A program made the translations under genes and the position numbers. Shown one piece after another: positions 1-11,739 of a stretch of DNA of 64,000 nucleotides. The stretch is from Dermanyssus gallinae (Eukaryota; Arthropoda; Arachnida; Mesostigmata; Dermanyssidae). Each line of letters begins with the position of its first letter. The stretch's first letter is position 1. The stretch is from assembly GCA_003439945.1 (NCBI GenBank), contig QVRM01001414.1:1-64000 (forward strand), read 5' to 3'. The notes beneath the pieces are model-generated. The model had not been told where the DNA came from. It was given only the letters and a program-made list of their open reading frames with translations, and searched no databases.

Positions 1-3000
1 AGCCAAGCTTCGTAGAGGAGCTTCGTAATGGCCATGTATCCTGATCTATAATAGGGTGATAGGTACAGAAGTTACCTCAGAGGCGAAAATAGCCGCCGCA
101 CAAATTCGAGCTATAAAAGTCGAACAGCCTTAAGTTGCAAGTGGATGCGACAATAATAAGTAATCTCAAGAATAAATTACTGCAGCCACATCTGGCAGAC
201 GACAAATATGACAATTGGATTTTCGGCGGGGTTGAAAGTCCTTCGCTACTGTGGATTTAGCAATGACGTCCGGTGTGTATTATCATACTAGTCGGCATAC
301 CCACAAGTGGTCTACACCATAGGTAATTTTAAATTTGTTATGCAACTTTTGCGCAAGTCGATACAGTGTGCATGACTGTGTCCAGCCGTGACCGTAGCGA
401 TTCTGGTTAGCCGGCATTTTGGCAAAACCCGAGTATCTAGGTTGTCAACGCTAATATTCTGTATTGCTATTTCTGACTACACAACGGCGAACGTAACATG
501 GAGCACTAATGTTGGCAGTGTTGGGTAGTATCGAGTAATGATTCACTCAGGTAACTCTTAATAATAACTCTTGTCAAAAAAACAATTGTCAATAGCAGGT
601 ATTATAATTGGTTACGCCCCGCCCCGGTGTGCTAACGTACTACGTGGCTACGATCAGCGCAGACTGAAAACTTTTTCTCCTATATGTACCCTCGAATATA
701 GATAGCTTCCTTTCATGGCAATTGTACGGTCAGACACTCTTCATCAGGCGTAGTCAAACGCAGGCAGATAGCTAACTAAGTATACGCTGCGATAGGGAAC
801 GGTCCGGAACTACGTAGCCTCGCTGCTGTAGCGGCTGCTGGTAAATTAAAAGGAAGTAGTACCTTTCGGGTAGTTCGGAGTGGGGTCTCGCTCGACCTCC
901 ATCCTCAGCGGATTTTCTCTTGCAGAGGGTCTTTTGGTTCGTCGCGATTTCTCTAAGCGTTTGTGCGCGTAGTGCCGAGGAATTGGCCCCGCACACGTAA
1001 GACGGCGAGCCGCACGGGTGGCGGCGCTACTGCTGCTGCTGACCCATTGTTTTGTGATAAATGGAAGGCGGCGAGTTTTGCTTAAAAGGCGACCCCCCAG
1101 CGACCCCACGGCGACCCCACGCCCGCCCTCGGAGGGCACTCAGTGACGAAGAGTGCGATTCCCTTAGCCGGCAGCCTGCTTCTTCGCTGCTTTTTCTGTT
1201 TGCCGCCTCCGGAATGAAAACGAGAGTATAGGGCGGAAAGACGGAGGGAAGGGCGGGGGGGGGGGGGCTAAGGTTTGGGAGTCCAGGGGTAGAAACGATC
1301 AGTGGAACGTCGTGCAGGAGAGACGAGAGAGAGAGAGAGAGAAAATAGGAAAAGTTCGAGTGGAAAACCGGCGACGTCCATGGGCAAGATACCCACCATG
1401 AGAGGCCGAAATTCCATTGGATTTTGCCAACCTACGAAGACGAGAGGGTCAGATTGGCGGTGATTGTGCTGCACGAACAGACAACGAGGCATAGAAACAG
1501 AACCTACCTAAGAAAGGCAGAAAGAGAGTGTAAGATAAAATAATAATAGGAAGAAGAGAGAAACACACAGAGAACGAGAAAAGGATGGTGAAAACGAGAG
1601 ATGGAAAGAGGAATGCTAGAGAGAAACAGCAAAGTGGTCGACAAAGCGAAAAAGGAAATTGCGCATAGCAAAGACAGACGGAGGCAAGGGTAAAAGTGAG
1701 GCAGAGCGCACAATGAGCCAATAGATGGTCGCTAGCCGATCATTCATTATGTTATTATGTGATATCTGATAGCATGGTTTAAGTTGGTTGGGCCCGAGGC
1801 TCGCCAAGACGTAGATGGACAGAACGAAATAGAGAGACGAAGAGGTGTGGTGCATACAGAGAGAGCGGGTCGGCCGCCTGATCTGGGACGGATCGGACAA
1901 GATTGAGATCGAGGGTTACTTTCTGCCCGTACTTTTCATCCCGGATAAAGAGAATCGAAAAGGCTATTACGTCTGCACAGTTGCACTCACGTTCGATCGC
2001 ATAGGCCCATGCGATCTCCAATCCGGTCGTCCGGGGCAGACCTTTACGCTCGTTGGAATTCACTATCGCACCTTTCATCTTCAATGCCTCTGCAACTCAA
2101 GCATTCGCTGATGCTAGCTGCCGTGGTGCCCCTAACTGCTGGTAGTAATTCAAAGGGGTATGGGTCTTCATCTCGAAGATGCGGCAAGCAATATTGACCT
2201 GTTCGTCAGCCTACAAAGGTCCATAATTTGATACCTGCACAAACCTTAAACTTTCGGACATTTCTTGCACACAGGGAACACGGCTCAACCACTAGTGGAG
2301 TCAAGAGCCATAATTCCGCATACTGAAGCAGTTGCTTTAATCAAACGGGAACCGGAGGAAAACGATTTGACAGGTAGTGACTAGTAATTATGTGTATTTT
2401 CGACAGAGTAGTGACACTGCGGTTTTTGCGAGGGTCTAGAAGGAGCTGAGGCTAAGAAACTCGCAGACTGCCTGCAGATTTCAAAGAAGTCGCAGACATA
2501 CCGTAGTTATTCAACTTAGCTCTGTTGCCATTTAAAGTTATCGGCCTTCCTCTTTACTTGTCTGCTCAACTCTGACGTCCTGCCTTGCTGGTTGAAGAAA
2601 CTTACGTTGGCTAATTAAAACAAGTTGTAACGGAAAACTCATACCGATTGCTCCGCCAACCTTAGGATAAGCTATCAAAACCCTTAAAAAAGTGTATATG
2701 TTAGATGTAAAGGGCCAACTTTTGTTTTTGATTTGATTTTGTTGCGCAGCTACAGCCTGCAACAGGCAACGCCAGTTTAGAAGCTTGCTGACAAACCTAC
2801 CGCGTGAAAGTTTTATTTTGAAGTCTCACACGGCTAGGTGGGCTAGATTTTAGGCTGAAGACGCTGGTTTAATCTACGCGAGTCAAACTAGTATGACACA
2901 AAGCAAGCGCGTTAAGTAAATGATGTATTATGACAAGCGAGCTGGGAAAGATCGAGCGTTGTCAATAGATTACTGTAGGTGGTATACTGTGGTGTTGTCA

Positions 3001-3050
3001 TAGCTCTGTACGCACTGCAAAACATCTGTTAAACGAAAAGTTCTCGTTCA

Positions 3051-3051
<1 letters not shown>
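1..3051. other. No recognisable gene; balanced-composition stretch with a purine-rich patch
   Basis: I see no conserved protein, RNA gene or element end here. Bases about 800-1260 are richer in G+C and CpG than the surroundings, and bases about 1190-1700 are strongly purine-rich on the plus strand. The short open frames in this stretch are low-complexity (Leu/Phe/Ser runs from the purine tract) or give no recognisable motif. A promoter or untranslated exon of a host gene could lie in the CpG-richer part, but nothing in the sequence proves it. Confidence 0.5.
1253..1342. repeat. Poly-G run and (GA)n tract
   Basis: A G run (one C interrupts it) at about 1253-1268 is followed by a (GA)n tract at about 1325-1342. 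Both are simple low-complexity DNA inside a longer purine-rich region. Confidence 0.8.
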
Positions 3052-3093
<42 letters not shown>

Positions 3094-3160
3094 GGTTTAT
3101 TAACACCCAGGTTGGGTAAAATTATAAACATATACATCAATATATATATATATATATAAG
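3052..3160. repeat. (TA)n microsatellites, two tracts
   Basis: A pure (TA)20 tract at 3052-3091 is separated by about 50 bp from a second shorter (TA)n tract at about 3141-3160. The sequence between them (3099-3130, starting TTAACACCC) resembles 22555-22585, which also lies beside a TA tract, so it may be a small dispersed repeat. Confidence 0.85.
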
Positions 3161-3979
3161 TTTAGTCAGATCAACTATAATCAGTTTAACGTTTTAATTA
3201 TCTGATCAATAATTACGCTTGCTAGATTAATATAGCCGCCTAATAGTTGTCGGGACACGTTGCCTAGATTCATAATGTTTACTAACCTTGGTTATCTGTC
3301 CTTAGCATTTTACCAAATTCCTGTGTGTAGGCTACATAGTGCGGCACTGTAACGCTGCATCAGATGGCATCAAAGTCATTAATTGCCGTTCTGCAAAATT
3401 ACGTTCAGTTGAGGCAAGCATGCTTGCTAGTCATATACAACTAGTATACAAGCTAAACGCATTTACTCTGTAGAGTGTCGTGTAATAGGTTTAAATGCTG
3501 TGTTTCATAGCTTATCGTTGTGAACAGATAGAATTTACCGAGATGAACTGCTACAGGCCAATGGTGGCGTGCATGCCATTAAGCAATGGAAATCATTGAA
3601 TTGTATTTTTATTTATTTACTATTGAACTAGGCACAGTAGTTTTAGGGAAGTTTTCCGAACCAATTTAAACTGTTGAAAAATATTTGCGCACGAAAAGGC
3701 ACATTTAAAAATACATTAAAACAAAAATCTGAAGTAGCTAGTCATTACATCAGGGGGGGGGGGGGGGCAATATGACAGACGATGCTGCGAACAGAACCTG
3801 TTGGCTTTTAATCGTGATTTTTTTTAAACTTCTCGTTTTCAGTCACGAAACGACTTTCTTTCATAAAAGCCATTGTCCATAAAGGCCAAGGACTTACAGA
3901 GGATGTACAACCTGCCGAAGACGACGATTTTTAGAGAACGCGTCTAAAATTGGGGAAATAAAATTGCCGACATCGACCC
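3161..3979. other. No recognisable gene
   Basis: Nothing with coding character is visible. A run of 17 G at about 3752-3768 is the only clear low-complexity feature. The last ~100 bp may already belong to the LINE remnant that follows. Confidence 0.5.
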
Positions 3980-4290
3980 GCTGTTTTATGAAACGAAAGC
4001 AATGACGTCGGATTTGTGGAGAGCCTGCCGTTATGAAAACCGGCATCTAATCACCAGATTAGCCGTCCGCGGCTTCCACTTGAAGATCTGGGCGCGCGAG
4101 AAGTTTCATGAGATCTCGCCGGAGTGTATATGTAAACTTTGTTGCCGCTCGTGTGATCTACTCGTATATCACCTTCAGCATTGTGAAAGAGCAATTCCGT
4201 TGTCTCAACTCTGGAAATGCGATGTCTGTGATGTATATTCGTAAACCAATCATTGGTTAATAAAACGAATTATCTGTCTATCATAATGAC
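3980..4290 (+). pseudogene. 3' end of a non-LTR retrotransposon (zinc-knuckle C-terminus)
   Basis: An open frame at 4002-4244 (80 codons) ends in a cysteine/histidine cluster of the form C-x-C-K-x-C-C ... Y-H-L-x-H-C. LINE ORF2 proteins of the Jockey/I/CR1 groups often carry such a knuckle just before the stop. The frame closes at 4244 and is followed within ~20 bp by TTAATAAAACG, which looks like the end of a short 3' untranslated region. A similar cluster occurs at 54325-54395 and 61255-61320, so this is probably one dispersed family. No reverse transcriptase is visible upstream, so the copy is heavily 5'-truncated. The assignment rests on the motif and the parallels, not on a database match. 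Confidence 0.45.
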
Positions 4291-7200
4291 CAAGGAAATG
4301 CTATTTGAAGGTTGTTTTGCGTTGGTAATAAGTTTAGCTAAGGATATTTGTGTTGTCATATTTAGTGCCGAAAGCACTGACCGGGAGTGATAGCTGCATA
4401 CATAAAGGAATCTCTTAGTAGAGACGACAAAATACCATATGGCGACAAACGCTGCACTACAATTCGATTTCTGCGTAAACGCGCTAATAGTGAATTACTC
4501 TCAGGTCAGCACTGTATATCTAATAGAAGTTTAAGCTTCGGCTTTCTTCAAAATTTGATATTCTTCTGCTCAAAAATAATAATTAACAATGATAATAGCC
4601 GGAATTGAAATGCATCATCCTATTTATTACGGCATTTGTGCTCCCAGGTTTTTATTTACCCGATTTTGGTAGATTTTTGTCCAATCCAGCATTCACCCTG
4701 TTTAAATTGGAAACCACAAAAACCAGTATCAGAGTGGCCGGCCCAGTATCTAAGCTCGTGACCCCCCGAATGCAAGGCAATGACTTTGCCACTAATGCAC
4801 CTTGCTCGGCTGTAAGAATACTAATTATATATTGTTTACTTCTGAACAAACTTTAGGTTTTTATCCAAAAAAAAACTATTGTTTGGTGTCCGCGTTTATT
4901 CGGTTTACCAGCCTTTTACGAGGCAGACTTAATTGCCGTAAGAAAAAACGGCTGAAGTGGAGACCAGCGTTGTGTAGTGCAGCAGAAGCTATTGTGTGGG
5001 TGTGTCTGCATACAATCGTAATGATTGCTTCGCTTGCTACTCAAGTTCGATTTTTGTAATGCATTTAACACATCTACAATAGGTGTGATACCATTGAGGA
5101 CGCTACAAAATTGCTGCCCATTACATGCCAAAAACGCCTGCACTTTTGAGGCTCCGCTATGCCGTTGGTCGTAGGTGGTTTATTAGAAAAACAAAAGCAA
5201 GAATAACTATCTGAAAAATCATTCACATTACTCTTAGACTTCTACAAATCGACTATATAGTTGCATATTTTTGAGGAGCTTTGGAAATCACACAAATTGT
5301 TTCCAAAGATCTCAAGAAGAAACGCGATATACTGGTTTCACTGAAGCTTTCCTAAGGCGTCATGGCTCCTCACACTGCCTTCGAACTCAGAACGTATAAT
5401 CCGGATCACCGAGGCTCTATCGATACGCTGGGCACCCTACCTTCTTCTCAGGACCGGCGTACTTAAATGCTACTGTTTGTAGCATATAACTAAGCCAGTG
5501 AAAAGACTATAAGTGCATTGCTGAGGGTTGCGTCTGACGTAATGCATGGGCCAACAAAGGGGGAAAAGCTGGATATCAGAGAGGCGATTGAATCTTTGCA
5601 ACTCATGCTGTGTTAGTACTGCTACTTTGCAGAAATTAAGCACTTAACTTGTTTCTGAGACGACGATTTTCTATGTGAGAGAAAGTTTGCTATATGAAAG
5701 TGTATTTCATCGTTGCGTATTCTCGTACTGTCGTGTTTGCCATAACACATTGAAATGCCGTTACTAAAACGCCGCGCGGACATATTTGTAGTGTTTAATG
5801 TTTGTTAAATGCTTGTTAGGTCAAACGTTTACCTTTTGAATGAACCTACGCCGCATCCCACTTGTGTGGGCACGAGATTTAACTATTTGGTTACATCCAT
5901 AGGAATCCCTATATTTAGATAAAATTTGCCTTTTCTGATCCGACCTCAATTCGATGCACATTATAATCAGCACTTCTGATTTTTCAATTAGAGTTTATTT
6001 TAAAAGATCTAGGTTTAATTAATTAAAAATCAATGTTTATTTAAAAATCGCTAGGTTTTATGCTTTTTTTGTTTATACGGCACGAGTGTAATCGTCAGTT
6101 TTGGTTGATACTGGCGGCTTCGTTTAGTTCTCGGCTTCTTGGTGCCGTTTAAGGCGTTGGCTCCTCAATGCCGCTTTCTATGCAAGTCAGTGAAAGTTGC
6201 TCATTTCTCGTTTGCTCGGTGTAACGTTAATCGTGCGTTCAGCTGACCTGTACCTCGTATCGGCAATTCGCCTCCTACTGGCACGTAACTCAGGCAAGCT
6301 AGAGTGAACAGCGTGGCTGGAAGCGCTTCGTGTGTTAGCGGTTACCAGCGAAGCCACTTTGACCCGCTACCTCGTTTGCTGCTGCTGCTGTTAGAGAAAC
6401 TACCGCTGTTGTTTAGTTTGGTTCCCGGGTGTCTCCGCTGTCTACTACTTCCTTTGGCTGGCGAGCTGTTCAAGGGCTTCGTCTTTTTATCTTCTGTTCA
6501 TGTTTGTTAGTCATGAGCTGCTTGCGTGACCTTCCTGGTTGGAGATTGGGTGTATGTTGTATCTCTTGCTGATTACCTGTTGTCCGTAACGCCTTTCATT
6601 GACTTGATTGTTGGCGTTCTTGTCACCGTGTCACTGTGCATTTTTTTCTAAGCGGGTCTCGTATCGTATTCTACCAATCGTCGCAGGTAACTTTTGCCGG
6701 GGGTTTTCTTCTGGACCTCCCTTTGCCGTAGCTAGGCACAATTCTGGGCGACACCTCCTTTCGTCTAGTGGCAACTCTCGGAATAGAAAATCCAATCTGC
6801 AGACCCTAAATACCTAAATATATATGAAGTAGACGTAGAATTAAATCCTCTTCCTCTTTCAGAACTCCGTTACGGCAAGAACGCAAAATACGCAAATGTG
6901 ATGAATTGGAATTCAGATAACATTTTCTTAAATAAGCCATTATATTGAATCAGAGGGCCTGGCAGAGGTTCAAAACGCATACATGCCGGCGATCAGCGGG
7001 AGTCCAGGCTTATAGTTGCAATCTTTTATAGGCCATGAGAAATTCCGTTTTTAAAGTCGGTTCGATGGACTGAGAGGTAAAGACTTGAAGGGGACACAGG
7101 CTCACTTTCTGCACATGCCATGTTAGAACGCATATTATAATAACTATTCTTTATATCAGAGTAACTCCCTAAAAGGTTTAGTCTATCTGATTAGCGTCGA

Positions 7201-7690
7201 TTTGAAGTGTAGTAGTCTGTTACTAAAAATGCGTGTTACACGTGTAGACAGTAGTAGTAGTAACATAATGATACCAGCATATTTTTATTTTTACGGTTTT
7301 TATGTGTTGTCGGTACCTTTTTTGTGTATAGATGTGCTGCATACACGAGCTTATAAGCTATACGACTATAACGTTGTAATACACATAAGATATTGCAAAT
7401 AAGACGCAACTAAAAAAAGAGTAACTGGAATATGTAGTTTACACATACGACACACTAAAAACAGTTGTCTCCCCATCCTCACAACCGACCGGGAATTATT
7501 TTTATTGAGCCATAGATTTTGGCGTAAGTATGTTTCAAAAAATGTTTGTCCTTTTAAGCCAAAGACTTCTGTATTAGCTTGCAGGAACCTGAGGACTCCG
7601 ACCCGTTGAGCCCGGCGCAGGCGACGCCGGTTTGTTGCGGTTGTTTGAAGTGTTAAAAGACTAGGCTGGAGCCCCATATAGAGCTACTAA
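4291..7690. other. No recognisable gene (3.4 kb)
   Basis: I see no conserved domains, element ends or long repeats. Open frames are all under 90 codons and show no family motif; a Leu-rich frame at 6304-6510 comes from a CTG/TTG-rich patch. The stretch becomes AT-rich around 5900-6070. Confidence 0.5.
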
Positions 7691-7699
7691 CTCCACCGC

Positions 7700-8150
7700 G
7701 GACAAGATGATGCGTCCCTTGGAGCACGGGGCCCAAATATATTAAACATGAGTCGTGCCAAATCATTGGCATTTTTGAGGGCTTTTTCCGTTGCCCGGCC
7801 CAAGTAATAGATGCCTCGGCCCATCAGAAGAATTGCCTCGTTTTAAAGTAAGCCCTAAGCCTAAAGTAAGCCCTGTTTCTCGCACCCACGCGGCCCCTGG
7901 AATCTTCCTCCAGTTTTCGGCATTGTGGTGCAGAGCTGCCTTTCCCGCGGGTGCGGACGGCTGGGCTTTGGTGAGTAGACAACGCGCCTGAATGCAGTCC
8001 CTCCTGAGGCGGTCAATCTCAGCTGTCCACCAATGTTTAGGTGTGAGTGGATTCGCCCAAAAACTTCTGAAAGCCTGCCGCAGTCAGACGGGTCTTTTGA
8101 TCCGATGAGCCTCCCCAGCGACCCCCAAGCGTCGAAAGGCTCCATGGCGT
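7700..8150 (-). pseudogene. R1-clade LINE fragment (endonuclease-RT linker)
   Basis: Read on the minus strand around 7960-8040, the translation contains KHWWTAEIDRLRRDC followed by AR. It matches the P-W-W-N-x-E-L-x-x-L-R-R pattern of the region between the endonuclease and reverse transcriptase of R1-clade elements. Flanking sense is recovered only by changing frame, and I see neither an endonuclease catalytic motif nor an RT box. It is a decayed internal piece. The strand agrees with the R1 copies at 32.4-34.1 and 36.2-38.3 kb, but no target duplication or poly(A) is recognisable. Confidence 0.42.
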
Positions 8151-8254
8151 CTGATAATCGGACGCAGCGGGGAAGCCGCTGGACCCTTCTTACATTACAT
8201 TTTAATGACCTTTTTTTAAATTCAAGTCAAGTAAAAAGCATTGTTATTCAAAAG

Positions 8255-8256
<2 letters not shown>

Positions 8257-8306
<50 letters not shown>
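8257..8306. repeat. (AT)25 microsatellite
   Basis: An uninterrupted AT dinucleotide tract about 50 bp long. It produces the Tyr/Ile-alternating tail of a spurious open frame. Confidence 0.9.
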
Positions 8307-8310
<4 letters not shown>

Positions 8311-8464
8311 ATACATACAAGATCTGGTCAGTCCAGAGAGGACACAACTTTATGCAGCGATAGATCTCGCTCGTGTAACCTAATTTACTGGCTCAAGACC
8401 TACGCTTTCACAAAGAACATTACATCTCTTTGATACTCGTCTGATAAAATGTTCAATTGCATTT

Positions 8465-8700
8465 ATAAATTTTGCCGTATAAGAAGCCCAAATCTTGCTC
8501 CAATAAATGCTTTGGGTAACACTAGACGGTTGTACAAATTCAGATTTTTATAAATAGAGCATCTAAATATGGTACTACAAAATTGTAAGGCAGAAGTGCC
8601 GGTGGCAGTAATACGCTCAAAGAGGTCTAGTTTAGGGGTCACAAACAAAAAATTCAACTACCGGTAATGCATCGTTACCGAGTGTATACAGTGGCGAACC
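8465..8700 (-). pseudogene. LINE fragment, same family as 62300-62560
   Basis: The reverse complement aligns base by base with the plus strand at about 62310-62570. Both contain TATACACTCGGTAACGA, the stretch around GTACCATATTTA/ATACCATATTTA, and a downstream block encoding NLYNRLVLP. The plus-strand copy lies just after an RT palm region with a G-M-P-Q-G-S box, so this fragment is the post-RT part of the same LINE family. The frame is broken several times. No 5' or 3' end is recognisable here. Two such copies on opposite strands show the family is dispersed. Confidence 0.6.
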
Positions 8701-10120
8701 ACCATCTAGTAACATCACGGCACATTTTAACACAATATTTGCATCCTATTCTGACAATATCACTTTTCAAAATTTAGAATTATTAGTTGAATAGTACTGG
8801 TGGAATTATCGACAACAGCGTAAATTTTTAAATCGTCCATTATTAAGAGATAAGTTGACATATTTTGGAATCATTATTAAAAGATTAAATACGTATATTT
8901 TAAATAGCAGGGACACAACGCACGACCCATACAGAACCTCTGGGTCTGTGCAAGGTAGGAAGTATCTTTCTACATTACCGACTTTGACGGTAGATGTTCG
9001 CCGGGTAAGGTATGCTTATATCTATTGACAAGTTGTGGAATCAATGTCAATATTTTCATAATTTCGCAACGTCAGTGTATAATTCATCTTGTCAAATGCC
9101 GTAAAAAATTAAAACATATATAATGATATGTTCTATAATTATTTATGTGTGGGCTTCAATAGTGGACCATATATGAAAACTGTGTTCCTGTGAAACGGCC
9201 CCTGGCGAACCCATTTATTGGTATTCATATTTCATATAGCGGAAGTGTACGTAGTTAGACATAACTATGTTAACCCAACGACGATTATGATTGCATATTA
9301 TATTATTTGCTCTTGACATATAGTTTTACTAAAAATATCAAATTTGCAAGGAGTATAAGACCTTGTAGTAAATACTCGTACTTCGTGCTACATAAGTAAT
9401 CTATCTCATCTAAACAAGTCCAAAATACTGCGTTTGAAGCGTTATACTGAGTCTGCAGTAATTTGCTACTGTGACTGATAACAGAGTTTGCAGGATACTT
9501 GGAAGAATTAGTATATAAGACTATCTTTTCACGATTTCTATTGAGTTTGCATAATGGTGCTGCACCTACCCAGGTAGCGCACTGAAACTCTTGGCATCAC
9601 AAAAGCAGTTGATAGGGCAAATACCGTGTTCCCAGACCAGATAAACCAAAGAACGTGCAAATACCGTGTTCCCAGACTAGATAAACCAATACCGAGTACT
9701 ACCAGTTAAATATATTTTTAGGGCATGTTAAAGCCAAGTAAGAAAAGAAGGTCAAAACTGCAAGTAAATGTTGACGTATCCATCAATTCAGCAATTAATG
9801 GAACTTTCGTTTTCATTCTGATCGATTTATTTCTGAGACAGAAACTCTTAATAAAACAATGTTAATGGTTTAATATAAAACGTCATTCACTTCTTGGAAG
9901 GGAACAACTCCCTTCAAAAGTATATGGTTCCGGTTCCACACTCGCTTTCTCAGCTTTGTAAAGCAGCTGCCATGCCACATATATTTTTTCTAGCCGTGTC
10001 TTTAATAACATAGTTATTATCCCCCAGAGGATATTATACATACATACATACATACAAATTTTATTCACCATAATATTCGTAGCAGTATACATTGGATGTT
10101 GTGCGAAATCTGCACTGATT
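8701..10120. other. AT-rich stretch with no recognisable gene
   Basis: Nothing coding is visible. It contains the 40-bp tandem duplication listed separately and a short (TACA)n run at about 10037-10056. AATAAAA near 9851 could be a degraded 3' end of the LINE that follows on the minus strand, but this is not certain. Confidence 0.45.
9617..9696. repeat. 40-bp direct tandem duplication
   Basis: Two adjacent copies of a 40-bp unit starting GCAAATACCGTGTTCCCAGA at 9617 and 9657. They differ at few positions near their centre and end, so the duplication is local and fairly recent. Confidence 0.85.
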
Positions 10121-11700
10121 CTATGTAGTGTGTACGAGATTGTAGTGACACTGTTTCGCATTTTTTAACCCGAATATGTTTTGCGCTGTCTTCAAGTCGA
10201 TATCTCGAAGATCACCGAGAAGCATAACAGTTGCTGTTGCTCTGGTTAGTATTATCTTGACATGTCTGCTAAAAGAGAGGCTTGGTATCAATGTAACGCC
10301 GAAATAAGGAAAGTGGCAGACGAACTCCAATGCAGTGCTATTCATTTTGATGCGGCGGTCGGCTGCGGCGTATGCCCCTTCTCGGCTAAAGAAAGAAGAC
10401 TTTGTTTTAGCTATGTTAATTGGAAGCCTGTTTCCTTTGCACCAATTAACTGGATGACTGGATCTGCGTAGAAGGCGTGCGGAGCTCTTGCTTCGCGTAG
10501 AAGATCCGATAGGGTTGCTATGTACATTATAAAAAAGGAACGGGCTAGCAGGATCTCCTTGGGCCAATTCTACCGTTTGCATTATGGTGTCGTTGACGTA
10601 ATGATCTCCGTTCTTCACTATGATGGAGTTATAGTGACGCATGTCCCGGACAAGGTTTTACATTGCTCCGCGTATTAAAAATTTACTACGAATAATCTCT
10701 AAAAGACGGTCCCTAGGGACTGAGTTAAATGCGGTCTTAAAATCTATGAGTGCGGTATACGTCATTTCTTTACTTTGGCGATGTCGTTCCGCATAGTTCA
10801 GCACAAAGTTGATAGCATATTCAGTTGATTGTCCGGGAAAGAATCCGTGTTGCTTAACGGGTAGCTTTTCCTTAGCGCTGTTATATAACTTTGACACTAC
10901 GAGTGATGTAAATATTTTGTACAGAGTGCTCGTCAGTACGATCCCTCAGTAAATTGTCGGGTCAGTAGCTCTCCCGTCCGCTTATATATTGGGTTCATGA
11001 AACTCTTCATCCACCCTTTAGGTATCTTACCTTGACTGAGGCAACTACTATAAAGATTTGTTAAGACTGAACATCTAATTCAGTCTTAACAAATTAGATA
11101 TATTCTGAATGCCATACTACATCTGGTATTAAGATTTAATCCTAAGTGTTCATAGAATATCTGGTTTGGTCCTGCAGATTTATTGTTTTCTCTTTGCCTT
11201 GATTGCTTGCATGACTTCGTCTTCAGTAAAAGGCATAAACTCTCCTGGGTAGTCCGCGTCGGGTAGTGTCACCTTCCTCTTTAATAGGTTTGTAAAATGT
11301 GTTTGCCACTCTTCGTCGTTAATTAGCGGGTTTGCCTCTTTGGGCCTATTGGGTAGGAGCAGCCAAGGTTTCTTTACACTATTTTGTATCAATTGAAGGC
11401 GTTGGTTTCCTTCGTAATGGCGCATCTTGGTCTGCTTCATTTTCCGAAACATCCGCTTCATCTTTTCGAGTTGGCTAAGTCCATAGGGGCTCTTGTCATC
11501 ATGGCTGCATATAATGCGCTTTATCTCGTGACATTCCGTATCAAACCAGGCTTTGTGCGTGTTTGGTTTCACCAATCGTCTGGCAGTAGCTGACACGTGA
11601 ATTGCCCATCGTATCGTATTTTCGCTGATGTTGATGTCGTTATTGGGTCGCATGAGTTGTGTGGCCTGTTGGAGCATGTGCGCACTCAAAGCCCAACAGA
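10121..11700 (-). pseudogene. Non-LTR retrotransposon remnant (linker + reverse transcriptase)
   Basis: Minus-strand pieces follow the LINE ORF2 order. At 11180-11689 is the pre-RT linker, with a WFDTECHEIKR box and an F-T-E-D-E-V-M-Q-A-I-K stretch. At 10658-10897 is the RT finger/palm, with HGFFPGQSTEYAINF and ALIDFKTAFNSVPRDRL. At 10121-10642 are the next RT boxes, with AQGDPASPFLF, then RLPINIAKTKSS and FPYFGVTLIPSLSF. The Y/F-A-D-D catalytic box that should lie between the QGDP and NIAKTK boxes is missing, so the enzyme is dead. A roughly 280-bp gap with no frame separates linker and palm and contains a perfect hairpin. The family is probably in the Jockey/CR1 range of clades; I cannot fix the clade. 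Confidence 0.75.
11057..11093. repeat. Perfect 15-bp inverted repeat (hairpin)
   Basis: TTTGTTAAGACTGAA at 11057-11071 is followed after 7 bp by its exact reverse complement at 11079-11093. It lies in the gap between the linker and RT parts of the surrounding LINE remnant. Confidence 0.85.
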
Positions 11701-11739
11701 AGTGGCATAGGTGTCATTGCTGTTGGGCTTTAAGTGCGC
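11680..11739. repeat. 20-bp inverted repeat around a 20-bp loop
   Basis: The arm at 11680-11699 (GCGCACTCAAAGCCCAACAG) and the arm at 11720-11739 are reverse complements with one mismatch. The pair lies at the upstream end of the LINE remnant. Confidence 0.85.

Noticed and set aside
9617..9696. CRISPR-like direct repeats
   Set aside because: Only two adjacent 40-bp copies without spacers, in a eukaryotic genome; it is a simple tandem duplication.
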